The notes under the pieces: model-generated
The model's input: only the letters and a program-made list of their open reading frames with translations
Told to the model about the DNA's origin: nothing
The model's database searches: none
Translations under genes and position numbers: made by a program
DNA from: an uncultured Ectothiorhodospiraceae bacterium
Lineage (GTDB): Bacteria > Pseudomonadota > Gammaproteobacteria > Nitrococcales > Nitrococcaceae
DNA length: 64,000 bases
Assembly (NCBI GenBank): GCA_913061005.1
Contig: CAJXSH010000005.1
Location: 38,935-102,934 of the forward strand
Direction: 5' to 3'
In this document: piece after piece, positions 1 through 7,973 of the stretch
Position numbering within the stretch: position 1 is the first letter of the stretch
How the letters are laid out: each line of letters starts with the position of its first letter

Positions 1-2
1 TC

Positions 3-1337
3 ACAAGTCCTGGGCTGACCGGGCTGGTCATTGTTGGTATTCCCCTGGTGGTTGCGCCGATGCTCATCTATGGACGTCGGGTCCGCCGCCTCTCGAGGTT
101 GAGCCAGGACCGGATCGCCGATGTGGGCAGCTACGCCAGCGAGACCCTCGGCGGTATCGAGACCGTCCAGGCCTTCGTTCACGAGCCGATCGACCGTGGT
201 GTGTTCCGTGAACGGGTTGAATCGGCCTTTGCCATCGGGGTGCAACGTATCCGCCAGCGCGCCGGGCTCAATGCCGTGGCGCTGTTGCTCGCCTTCGGTG
301 GCGTGGCCTTCGTGTTGTGGCGCGGCGGACATGCGGTGCTTGCCGGGACGATGACCGCCGGCGAGCTCTCCGCCTTTATCTTCTACGCGGTCCTCGCCGC
401 CGGCGCCGTCGGCGTGCTCTCGGAGGTGGCCGGCGAGTTGTTCCGGGCCTCTGGCGCGGCGGAGCGACTGTTTGAGCTGCTGGATACCGAACCGGCCATT
501 CGCCCACCCGACGAGCCGCAGCCGCTGAGTGATCCGATCCGCGGCGAGGTGACGTTGCAGGATGTGGGGTTTTGCTATCCCAACCGCGAAGACCAACCCG
601 CTCTACAGGGGCTTGATCTGCAGGTCCGCTGCGGCGAGACCCTTGCCCTGGTGGGGCCTTCCGGGGCGGGCAAGAGCACGTTGATGGCGCTGCTTTTGCG
701 ATTCTACGATCCGAGTGCCGGTCGCATTCTGTTTGACGGTGTCGATCTGCGTGACCTCGATCCGCAGTCGTTGCGCCGTTGCATGGCGCTTGTGGCCCAG
801 ACGCCGGTGCTCTTTACAGGAACCATCCGCGAGAACATCCGCTTCGGCGATCCTAATGCCAGCCCGGCGATGATCGAGTCGGTGGCCGAGGCCGCCCACT
901 GTCGTGAGTTTGTCGATGCGCTACCGCAGGGACTGGATACCGATATCGGGCCGGCCGGTGTGCAGCTATCCGGTGGCCAGCGTCAGCGCATCGCCATTGC
1001 CCGGGCGCTGCTGAGGGATCCGGCGCTGTTGCTACTCGATGAGGCGACGAGCAGCCTGGATGCCGAAAGCGAGCAACAGGTCCAGGCCGCGCTCGGCCAT
1101 CTCATGGCGGGCCGGACCAGCATTGTCATCGCCCATCGCCTGGCAACGGTCCGTGATGCCGATCGCATCGCGGTGCTCGATCATGGCTGCCTGCGGGCGA
1201 TCGGGACCCACGATCAGCTGCTGGCACGGGACCGTCTGTATGCCCATCTGGCGGCGCTGCAGTTCAATGACGGTCGCGACGCAGACCATGGCGAATTGCC
1301 GCGGCCAGCAGCGGGCCCGGCGGCAGGGCACGCATAA
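3..1337 (+). CDS. MsbA-like ABC exporter, permease-ATPase half-transporter (5' truncated by window)
   Basis: The frame is open to the left edge, so the N-terminus and the first membrane helices are missing. The visible part starts in the second half of an ABC exporter membrane domain. It continues into a complete nucleotide-binding domain with Walker A GPSGAGKST, signature LSGGQRQR, Walker B ALLLLDEAT and the H-loop in IVIAHRLAT. This arrangement is typical of homodimeric type IV exporters (MsbA/LmrA class) that move lipids or drugs out of the inner-membrane leaflet. The substrate cannot be told. Its last 74 bases overlap the 3' end of the convergent crtY gene. No partner ABC subunit is visible. 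The family call is firm; the substrate is unknown. Confidence 0.93.
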   Translation, partial: TSPGLTGLVIVGIPLVVAPMLIYGRRVRRLSRLSQDRIADVGSYASETLGGIETVQAFVHEPIDRGVFRERVESAFAIGVQRIRQRAGLNAVALLLAFGGVAFVLWRGGHAVLAGTMTAGELSAFIFYAVLAAGAVGVLSEVAGELFRASGAAERLFELLDTEPAIRPPDEPQPLSDPIRGEVTLQDVGFCYPNREDQPALQGLDLQVRCGETLALVGPSGAGKSTLMALLLRFYDPSAGRILFDGVDLRDLDPQSLRRCMALVAQTPVLFTGTIRENIRFGDPNASPAMIESVAEAAHCREFVDALPQGLDTDIGPAGVQLSGGQRQRIAIARALLRDPALLLLDEATSSLDAESEQQVQAALGHLMAGRTSIVIAHRLATVRDADRIAVLDHGCLRAIGTHDQLLARDRLYAHLAALQFNDGRDADHGELPRPAAGPAAGHA

Positions 1338-2391
1338 CCCGGATCAGGTCACGGTGTTCCGGGATCCCGGCCAGAAACCGGATCAATGCCTCCGGCGGCG
1401 TTCGGCGGAAAAGCGCTGCAAAGCGATCCGGCGCCTGCTCCGGGGTCTGCCAGAGCGATTCGAGAAAGACACCATCCAGCCAGTCCAAAAGCCCGCGGCG
1501 TCGAGGTGGCCGAAGGGGGTGGCCTTCCAGCAGGCACCGGGCCGCATCGTCCGCCCAGCGCTGGATGGCGTGAAAGGCATAGCCGGTGGCCGGCCGCATG
1601 CTGCCACCCGCGGTGCCAATCCGCATCCAGCCATCACGGTTGTATGGGGCAATGGGAGCCATGGGCAGATGCCCGGTTTCGCGTCGCACGATCCGGGCGT
1701 TCTCGAGGCCGCGGGCCCGGAGGTGGGTCTCGAGGCAGGCCTCCATTTCCTCCGCCGGCGGGGGTGACGGGGTAAACCGCGTCCACTCCAGCAGATGCTG
1801 CCCGGTCTGGATGGGGAGTTCGTAGACAAACTCCGCAACCGCGTCGCTGTCTCCGGTAAAGTCCATCAGCCCGACTGTTTCGCCGCCATCCAGCGAGGGA
1901 TGCGATAGCTCCCAGCCGACAAAGCTCTGCCACACCCAGGGCCGGGCCAACTCAAGCGGTGCGGGGCGGCTGTCGAGGACCCGATCGGCCATGAGGGTCT
2001 GGCCGTTATCCAGTGCCAGCGCCCAGCCATGGGCCTGTCGGGTGGCCTCGATCAGTCGGCCTGGGACCAATTGCCAGTCCGAGCGGCTCTCAACGGTCTC
2101 CAGTGCGCGCTTCTGGACATCGCCGGCACGGAGCATTTCGTAGGGATAGCGCTCGCTGCCCCGGACAATGGATGCCGGCCCGCTGCTGACCCGCCATCGT
2201 GACCATTGCCTTGTGACCTGATCGCTGAAGGGATGGTCTTTCGTTCGCCAGCCGCACCAGGTGCGGTCATCGGTGGGCAGCGAGCGTGGCTCGATGATCA
2301 GGATCGTGCCGGAGTACATCCGGCCAAGCCGGGTGGCAAGGCTCATGGCGGCGGCCCCGAATCCAATCAGGGCGATATCCCAGCGACTCAT
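1264..2391 (-). CDS. crtY: Lycopene beta-cyclase
   Basis: 375 residues, the usual CrtY size. The N-terminus has a dinucleotide-binding stretch (IALIGFGAAAMSLA) followed by the CrtY-type DRTWCGW motif at about residues 42-48. Proteins of this family cyclise both ends of lycopene to give beta-carotene at the inner membrane. It is the last gene of crtE-crtI-crtB-crtY; its ATG overlaps the crtB stop by 4 nt, which indicates translational coupling. No carotene ketolase or hydroxylase gene is in the window, so beta-carotene is the expected local end product, which suits its use as retinal precursor. The 3' end runs 74 nt into the convergent ABC exporter gene. Confidence 0.93.
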   Translation of the reverse strand: MSRWDIALIGFGAAAMSLATRLGRMYSGTILIIEPRSLPTDDRTWCGWRTKDHPFSDQVTRQWSRWRVSSGPASIVRGSERYPYEMLRAGDVQKRALETVESRSDWQLVPGRLIEATRQAHGWALALDNGQTLMADRVLDSRPAPLELARPWVWQSFVGWELSHPSLDGGETVGLMDFTGDSDAVAEFVYELPIQTGQHLLEWTRFTPSPPPAEEMEACLETHLRARGLENARIVRRETGHLPMAPIAPYNRDGWMRIGTAGGSMRPATGYAFHAIQRWADDAARCLLEGHPLRPPRRRGLLDWLDGVFLESLWQTPEQAPDRFAALFRRTPPEALIRFLAGIPEHRDLIRVMRALPPGPLLAAAIRHGLRRDRH

Positions 2392-3221
2392 GCGCTATGC
2401 CGTGGTCTCCCGGCAACCAGGCCGCCGACGGTCTGCACCGCCAGTGTGGCTCGCTCCCGGGCGGTCAGCGATACCCGACCGCGCCAGTATTCGCAGCCCT
2501 GCTCAACCACGCGCAGGCCGATTGCCCGGTAGAGCTGGGTTGCCACCCGGATCGCCTGACGGTTGCGGAAAGGGATCAGACCGAGGCCCGATTCGCCGAT
2601 TGCATATTGGGTCTCGGCCAGTTCGACAACGCGCCGGATGGCGCCCCGGACCGGTTCGCGATGGATAGGCCGTGCCGCGGCGATGGTCGCCGGCGAGAGA
2701 TCACCAAGCCACTCACCGGGCAGATATCGACGGCCCTGTTCGGCGTCCTCCTGGACGTCGCGGGCAATGTTGGTGAGCTGCATGGCGGTCCCCAGTGCGA
2801 TGGCCGCTTCACGGCCCTTGGCCGGATCGGCGCCAAGCAACGGGCACATGAGTTCGCCAACGGTGCCTGCCACCGTATAGCAATAATCCAGCAGCTCTGC
2901 CTCATCGGCGATCAGGCGATCGTCGGCCGACTCCTGCAGTGCGTTGGCGGCCAGCACCCGCAACGGTGCCAGGTCCAGGTCCCGGCGGTGGACCATTTCG
3001 GCGAAACCATCCACCGGGATCGCCTCCGGGGTCTTGGCCTCCAGGGCCCGGAGCAGGGGTTGTATCCGATCGCCGGCGTTGTCGTGCTCGTCGGCCAGAT
3101 CATCAATCAGCCGGCAGACCGCGTAGAGCGTTGCGATGTCGCGGGCGTCTTCGGGTCGTAGCAACCGGCTGGCGGTGTAGAAGCTGCTGCCATGACGGGC
3201 GAGAACTTCGCGTGGGGTCAT
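2388..3221 (-). CDS. crtB: 15-cis-phytoene synthase
   Basis: 277 residues of the squalene/phytoene synthase family, condensing two geranylgeranyl diphosphates to phytoene. The first Asp-rich motif, DDLAD, is at residues 40-44. The second, ARDVQEDAEQGRRYLP, is near residues 153-168; these acidic residues bind the Mg-diphosphates. The gene sits between crtI and crtY with 4-nt overlaps on both sides. Confidence 0.95.
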   Translation of the reverse strand: MTPREVLARHGSSFYTASRLLRPEDARDIATLYAVCRLIDDLADEHDNAGDRIQPLLRALEAKTPEAIPVDGFAEMVHRRDLDLAPLRVLAANALQESADDRLIADEAELLDYCYTVAGTVGELMCPLLGADPAKGREAAIALGTAMQLTNIARDVQEDAEQGRRYLPGEWLGDLSPATIAAARPIHREPVRGAIRRVVELAETQYAIGESGLGLIPFRNRQAIRVATQLYRAIGLRVVEQGCEYWRGRVSLTARERATLAVQTVGGLVAGRPRHSA

Positions 3222-4702
3222 GCAGCCGGCTCCGCCGCGGTCGAGTCGATCAGACGGTCGAGGACCCGGGCGCTGGAGAGGACACCGGGCAGACCGGCGC
3301 CCGGGTGTGTGCCGGCACCGACCAGATAGAGGTTGTCCAGGCCCTCGGCGCGGTTGTGGAAACGAAACCAGGCGGACTGTCGAAAAAGCGGCGCGATGCT
3401 GAAACCGGTCCCGTGGACGCTCTGGTAGTTTTCGCGGAAATGCTCGGGTGTCATGTGAAAAGCCGAGCGCACATGAGCGCTCAGCCCCGGCATGATCGAG
3501 CGCTCCAGGGCTTCGATGATGCGGCGCTGCAGTCGCGGTCCTTCCTGCGCCCAGTCAATATCTCCCAAAAGATTGGGGACGGGAGCGAGCACGTAGTAGC
3601 TGTCATGCCCGGGTGGGGCAAACCCCGGGTCGGTGGCCGTGGGGCGATGCAGGTACAGCGAGAAATCGTCGGACAGGACTTTGCGGTCGAATATGTCGTG
3701 CAGCAGTTCCTTGTAGCGCTCGCCCAGCCAGATCGTGTGGTGGGCGAGCTCCGGGTACTGTCGGTCCGTGCCGAAATAGAGGACGAAAAGCCCCATTGAC
3801 GGGGCAGCGATGCGCCGCTTGATGCCGGCTACGACCGGTGGGTTGTCCATCAGCTCGCCGTACAAATGCATCGGGTCCATGTTCGAGACCACCACGTCGG
3901 GTGTGATCTGCCGGCCATCATCCAGGTCGATCGATGTGATCCGTCGGCCGGTCCGGCCCAGTCGGGTCACCGATCGACCGTTTTCGACCACTACCCCCTG
4001 GCGTTCCAGCAATCCCGCCATCGCGTCCACCAGCGCGCCGGTTCCGCCCATGGCAAAGTGAACGCCCCATTCGCGCTCGAGGTAGTGGATCAGGCCATAG
4101 ATGCAGGTGGTATCAAACGGGTTGCCGCCCACCAGCAGGGGCTGTAATGACAACGCCCGACGAAGATAGGGGTGCTGGATATGCCGGGCGACCATGCTGT
4201 AGACACTGCGGTCAAACCGCAGCCGCAGCAGTCGCGGGGCCTGCCGGATCATAAACCCGGCGCGATGGAAGGGCTGATCGCCCAATTCGCGAAAGCCGAT
4301 CTCAAAAAGCTCGCGTGATTCCGACAGAAGCCCGTGATAACCCGCTACATCATCGGGATTGAATCGGGCGATCTCGGACTCCATACGCTCCATGTCCGGG
4401 GCGTAGTCAAACTGCGATTCATCGGGAAAACGAAACCTATACCAGGGATCGAGGGGCCTGAGCTCGAGATGGTCGGTCAGCGACTCGCCGAAGAGCTCGA
4501 ATAATTCGGTAAAAAGCCAGGGCGCTGTGAGAACCGTCGGGCCGGCGTCGTGGCGGTAGCCGCCGCGCTCAAAGACCTGCGCCCGCCCACCCAGCCGGGG
4601 GCAGCGGTCGATGATCTGCACGCTATAGCCCCGGGCACGCAACCGCAGCGCCGCGGCAATGCCGCCGAATCCACCCCCGAGAACCGCAGCGGTGGCGCTC
4701 AC
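3218..4702 (-). CDS. crtI: Phytoene desaturase (lycopene-forming)
   Basis: 494 residues, the usual size for bacterial CrtI. The Rossmann FAD motif is at the extreme N-terminus (GGGFGGIAAALRL, from residue 9), followed by GGRAQVFERGGYRHDAGPTV. The family C-terminal signature GAGTHPGAGLPG is near residue 465. CrtI performs the four desaturations from phytoene to lycopene. It overlaps crtE and crtB by 4 nt each. Function is inferred from family and operon order; three- versus four-step desaturation cannot be read from sequence, but the neighbouring cyclase implies lycopene. Confidence 0.95.
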   Translation of the reverse strand: MSATAAVLGGGFGGIAAALRLRARGYSVQIIDRCPRLGGRAQVFERGGYRHDAGPTVLTAPWLFTELFELFGESLTDHLELRPLDPWYRFRFPDESQFDYAPDMERMESEIARFNPDDVAGYHGLLSESRELFEIGFRELGDQPFHRAGFMIRQAPRLLRLRFDRSVYSMVARHIQHPYLRRALSLQPLLVGGNPFDTTCIYGLIHYLEREWGVHFAMGGTGALVDAMAGLLERQGVVVENGRSVTRLGRTGRRITSIDLDDGRQITPDVVVSNMDPMHLYGELMDNPPVVAGIKRRIAAPSMGLFVLYFGTDRQYPELAHHTIWLGERYKELLHDIFDRKVLSDDFSLYLHRPTATDPGFAPPGHDSYYVLAPVPNLLGDIDWAQEGPRLQRRIIEALERSIMPGLSAHVRSAFHMTPEHFRENYQSVHGTGFSIAPLFRQSAWFRFHNRAEGLDNLYLVGAGTHPGAGLPGVLSSARVLDRLIDSTAAEPAA

Positions 4703-5658
4703 TGCGGGAGACCGCCGTCGATGCGGCGGGCGCTCCGGTCGGCTTTCTCCTGTAGCTGGCGAAGGAGCGTGCCGACGGCCGCCCGCAGGGGCATGGGCAG
4801 CTTCTGGTGACAGGTCTGTGCCCGGTTCACGGCCGCCCGCACGTGGGTCAAGCAGCGGCGATGGGTCAGGCTGCGGTCATCGGGGCGGGCAATGCTTTGG
4901 TGGTGCCACCAGGCATGCAGGGCATGCAGCGGCTGGTGCTCAATCCCCTCGTGGCTGCCGCCAAGATCATCCAGGTCGTCGAGGATCTGGTAGGCCAGGC
5001 CGATGGCCTCGGCCAGCTGGTGGCAGGTCGTGCCGTCGAACCCGGTCTGGCGGGTCGCCGATCGGCCCACGCCCAGGGCCAGTTCGATGAACGGCGCGGT
5101 CTTTCCTCGGGTGGCCGCGAGGTACTGGCGGCGGTTGAAATCGGAATGGTCAACGGCGGCGAGCTCGATACTCTGTCCACCGATCACCCGGTTGCTCAAC
5201 GCGGCCATGTCGGCGGTCAGACGCACGGCGTGGTCGCGGTCCTGCAGCCCGGCGGCGGTCGCAAAGGCAGTGGTGAGCAGAAGATCGCCGGCGCACAGTG
5301 CGATGTTGTCGCCATAACGTGCCCGGACTGTCTGGCATCCGCGGCGAAAGAGGTCGCGATCGCTGATGTCATCGTGGATAAGCGATGCGTTATGCAGTAG
5401 CTCACAGGCAGCGGTGGCCTGGATGCTGTCGTGTTCGTTGAGTGAAACCCGGGCGCTTGCCAGCGCCAGATGGGCCCGCATCCGCTGGCCGCCGGTGCTC
5501 AGGTGATAGAGCGCGGCATCGCGAGCCGGTGTTGGGGTTTCTTGCTGAAGCCGTTCGACCATGTACCGGTCGACATCGGCGATATTCGGTGAGTCGGCAA
5601 CCCGGCCGGATTCCTGCATTGGTCTGGAGACATGCGTCGTCGCCACTGGGGTCACCAT
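4699..5658 (-). CDS. crtE: Geranylgeranyl diphosphate synthase (polyprenyl synthetase)
   Basis: 319 residues with the two Asp-rich motifs of trans-isoprenyl diphosphate synthases: DDISD at 96-100, followed by RRGCQTVRARYG, and DDLDD at 227-231. It supplies C20 diphosphate to CrtB. It is first of the crtEIBY group and lies 93 nt downstream of the rhodopsin stop codon, a gap that contains two strong hairpins. Its crt linkage favours CrtE over IspA-type farnesyl synthase. Confidence 0.92.
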   Translation of the reverse strand: MVTPVATTHVSRPMQESGRVADSPNIADVDRYMVERLQQETPTPARDAALYHLSTGGQRMRAHLALASARVSLNEHDSIQATAACELLHNASLIHDDISDRDLFRRGCQTVRARYGDNIALCAGDLLLTTAFATAAGLQDRDHAVRLTADMAALSNRVIGGQSIELAAVDHSDFNRRQYLAATRGKTAPFIELALGVGRSATRQTGFDGTTCHQLAEAIGLAYQILDDLDDLGGSHEGIEHQPLHALHAWWHHQSIARPDDRSLTHRRCLTHVRAAVNRAQTCHQKLPMPLRAAVGTLLRQLQEKADRSARRIDGGLPQ

Positions 5659-5676
5659 TCTGGCTGATCAGGCATG

Positions 5677-5702
5677 GGCCCGCCGGACAGTGCCGGCGGG
5701 CC
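5677..5702 (-). promoter_or_regulatory. Perfect 10-bp hairpin upstream of crtE
   Basis: GGCCCGCCGG (5677-5686) and CCGGCGGGCC (5693-5702) pair perfectly around a 6-nt loop, 19 nt before the crtE start. There is no T-run on the minus strand, so it is not a standard intrinsic terminator. It could modulate read-through from the rhodopsin gene or block an exonuclease. Confidence 0.55.
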
Positions 5703-5727
5703 ATACCCGGTTTTTCGGCTGGTCAAG

Positions 5728-5749
5728 CCAATCGGTCGTGACCGATTGG
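5728..5749 (-). promoter_or_regulatory. Perfect hairpin immediately after the rhodopsin stop codon
   Basis: CCAATCGGTC (5728-5737) and GACCGATTGG (5740-5749) are exact inverted repeats, starting 3 nt past the rhodopsin TAA. The minus strand has no U-tract after it. It may be a 3'-end stabiliser or partial terminator that makes the rhodopsin message more abundant than the downstream crt message. Confidence 0.55.
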
Positions 5750-5751
5750 AC

Positions 5752-6507
5752 TTAGCTGTTGCCCTCGGCCTCCGACTTGCGCATGGCAATCGTGAGGATG
5801 AGGATGCCGAAGACCGCCTTCGCGACGATATCCGCAATGGTGTAGCCCACCTCGACAGCCGTGACGGCGGCACCGCCGGTCAGGCCGATCAGCGGGAAGA
5901 GATAGACCAGCGGGTAGAACAGCCAGGAGACCACGACGAGCGTTGCGGCGCCATTGATCAGGCCACGAACGTTCTCGGGCTGCTTGCTGATCGATCCCTT
6001 CAGGCCCACCACCAGCTGGTAGACAATGTAGATGAACGGAATCATCGACAGCACCCAGAAGGTGAAGCGCGTGCCGGCATCTTCGGACACTTCGCCCGGA
6101 TAACCGAGGATGATCATCAGCGCGGCAGCACCGCCCAGAGTGACGCTCTTCGAGACGGTCTCGCTCTTCGACAGACGCATCACGAGGATGAGCTCGATGA
6201 GCAGCAGCGGCACGGTCAGCAGCCAGTCGACATAGCGATAGGCCTGGTTGAAGGGATAGCCGGTGACCTCGAGGGTACCGCCCACGGCCGAGAAAGCGGC
6301 CTCCCATGAGAGCATGATCTGCAGGTAATGGTAGGCGGCAATCGCCGTCACCAGACCTGAGATAGTGATCGCCATGCGATACGCCGGTGCCACGTGACTG
6401 CGGGAAAACCACAGAAACAGCGTGGCGGCGGCCATAACCGCCAGACCGAACGAGAACGCATTCTGTACGAATGTGTACTGACCAAGACTGAGAGTCGACA
6501 GATCCAT
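5752..6507 (-). CDS. Proton-pumping microbial rhodopsin (xanthorhodopsin/proteorhodopsin type)
   Basis: 251 residues, seven predicted helices. Helix C reads RYVDWLLTVPLLLIEL: Asp94 (proton acceptor), Thr98 and Glu105 (donor) form the DTE motif of outward proton pumps. Leu102 is at the green/blue tuning site, suggesting green absorption. His60 matches the proteorhodopsin counter-ion histidine, and Lys230 (IADIVAKAVFG) carries retinal. Helix C and the LGYPGE loop look xanthorhodopsin-like, but my alignment with Gloeobacter rhodopsin puts Trp151 where the carotenoid-antenna glycine would be. This argues against a bound antenna. The start has a strong GGAGGA site. The gene lies upstream of crtEIBY; blh, 5 kb away, can supply retinal. 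Confidence 0.95.
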   Translation of the reverse strand: MDLSTLSLGQYTFVQNAFSFGLAVMAAATLFLWFSRSHVAPAYRMAITISGLVTAIAAYHYLQIMLSWEAAFSAVGGTLEVTGYPFNQAYRYVDWLLTVPLLLIELILVMRLSKSETVSKSVTLGGAAALMIILGYPGEVSEDAGTRFTFWVLSMIPFIYIVYQLVVGLKGSISKQPENVRGLINGAATLVVVSWLFYPLVYLFPLIGLTGGAAVTAVEVGYTIADIVAKAVFGILILTIAMRKSEAEGNS

Positions 6508-6563
6508 CGGTTCGTCCTCCGTTTAAAACTGACGAAAAACTACGCCTCACCGCAGGGCAGGTC

Positions 6564-6593
6564 AATATAATTTTGCACTGCAATGGTGCGTAA
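6564..6593 (-). promoter_or_regulatory. Candidate rhodopsin promoter
   Basis: On the minus strand TTACGC (6588-6593) and TATATT (6564-6569) are separated by 18 nt, about 55 nt upstream of the rhodopsin ATG, in a locally AT-rich spot. The -35 is weak. Confidence 0.35.
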
Positions 6594-6653
6594 TGACCAA
6601 GCATTGAGCCGCGTCATGTTTTATCCTCACCGGCAGGGACAGCCGGAGGCGCC

Positions 6654-6734
6654 ATGCGTTTCTTCATTATCGCCACAACAACACTCACCCTGCTTGCAGG
6701 ATGCAGCGGCATTCCCATTGTGCCGGGCATCTAA
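6654..6734 (+). CDS. Tiny lipoprotein, 26 residues
   Basis: An ATG preceded by a good GGAGG site opens a 26-codon frame. It has a short hydrophobic stretch (FFIIATTTLTLL) and an unmistakable lipobox LLAGC. The mature peptide would be a lipidated 10-mer, CSGIPIVPGI. This is the architecture of small entericidin- or LptM-like lipoproteins, but I do not recognise a specific family and cannot assign a function. It stands alone between the divergent rhodopsin gene and the convergent permease gene, overlapping the latter's stop codon by 4 nt. It is too short for standard gene callers; the ribosome site plus lipobox make it credible. Confidence 0.6.
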   Translation: MRFFIIATTTLTLLAGCSGIPIVPGI

Positions 6735-7960
6735 CCCCGGGTGGATGCACGGTTTAAAAAACCCATCACCCGCCAGGTCGCCCAGAGGCCGGCAAGGCAG
6801 AAAAACGCAAATACCCACCCGGACAGGGCCGCTGCCATGATCCCCGACAGCAGCGTGCCGACGGTGCAACCCAGCGCCGTCATCGCCCCCCAGCCCATGA
6901 GGATGCCGCCGGCGAGGTGACGGGCGCTTTTGCCGACGGGTGCGGGCTGGAGCCCGAATTGGCCCGCCGTCAGTGCCGCGGCAAGCGATGCCATGACCAA
7001 TCCGACAATGAATGCGCCATTGGTTGATAACAGCCCGGCCTTGATGATGGTGGCACAGCCCGAAAACCCATCGAGCCCCTGCAATCGTGCCGGTATCAGC
7101 TCGGCGTGGTTACCGAGCGTTCGGGCAATGCTGCCCAGCTCGGCGGTCACACCCAGCGGTGCCACGCGCAGGTAGGCGGCCACCGCCAGCGCACCAATCA
7201 GCAAACCCCCGACATAGGTCGGCCAGCGTTCGGCGAGGACTTTTTGCGCGACACCGCCATTATCGGGTGACTCATTCACCGGCGCCGCCGGCTGGCGGCG
7301 GCGGTGGCCGATCATCAGCACGACCGCCAGCCCGCCCAGTCCCGATAGCTGAACCAGGACCGATCCGCCGTACCCCAGATGAGCGGGCAGCCACAGCACA
7401 GGGGCCTGATCGATGCCGGCCAGGTAGAGGTGGTTCCAGCTCAAAAACCCGAGCCCGAACCCGATCAGCACGCCAATCAGCGCGATGATCGACGCGACGG
7501 CGCCTTCGCCCAGGCGGTAGAGGTGGGCACTGATGCATGAGCCGGATAGCGCCATCCCGGCGCCGAAAACCAGTGCCGCCACGGCGAGGACCCAGCTCAC
7601 CGGGCCGATGTGTGCATCCGGTGGTAGCCGGCCGCCCCCTGGGTCGGGCAGAAAAAGCCCGAAGACCAGATGATAGCCCAGGGTGCCAACGGCCAGCGCC
7701 GCGACAATCCCCAGCAATCCGCGGGCATCGCGATGGTCGAGAAAATCGCGAGTGACGCAGAAAAAGCAAAACCGCGAGCGCTGCAGACACAAACCGAATC
7801 CGGCGCCCAGTAACAACGACAGGGCAAGGGTGCTGTCACCCATGCCCGCCAATCGCCACGCCCCTGCGATGAGTGCCAGTGCAACAGCCACGGCAACCGT
7901 TTGTGAGATAAAACCGCCCCGGCGATGCGCCGGGGCGGTGTTCATAGCCGGGTAGGTCAT
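6731..7960 (-). CDS. YeeE/YedE-family sulfur-compound permease
   Basis: About 409 residues from the ATG at 7960 (an in-frame ATG at 7945 is also possible). It is a multi-helix inner-membrane protein. The conserved Cys/Gly-rich YeeE segments are visible: GFGLCLQRSRFCFFCVTRDF near the N-terminus, LSGSCISAHLYRLGEGA, GFSGCATIIKAG and ALGCTVGTLLSG. Family members such as TsuA take up thiosulfate through cysteine relays. The start lies 13 nt after the stop of a periplasmic rhodanese, so the two are probably co-transcribed and handle a sulfane-sulfur compound together. The exact substrate is inference. Confidence 0.88.
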   Translation of the reverse strand: MTYPAMNTAPAHRRGGFISQTVAVAVALALIAGAWRLAGMGDSTLALSLLLGAGFGLCLQRSRFCFFCVTRDFLDHRDARGLLGIVAALAVGTLGYHLVFGLFLPDPGGGRLPPDAHIGPVSWVLAVAALVFGAGMALSGSCISAHLYRLGEGAVASIIALIGVLIGFGLGFLSWNHLYLAGIDQAPVLWLPAHLGYGGSVLVQLSGLGGLAVVLMIGHRRRQPAAPVNESPDNGGVAQKVLAERWPTYVGGLLIGALAVAAYLRVAPLGVTAELGSIARTLGNHAELIPARLQGLDGFSGCATIIKAGLLSTNGAFIVGLVMASLAAALTAGQFGLQPAPVGKSARHLAGGILMGWGAMTALGCTVGTLLSGIMAAALSGWVFAFFCLAGLWATWRVMGFLNRASTRG

Positions 7961-7973
7961 GGCCGCGGCGGGT

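Noticed and set aside
5752..6507. Sodium- or chloride-pumping rhodopsin
   Set aside because: The helix C residues are D, T and E, not the NDQ or NTQ sets of ion pumps.
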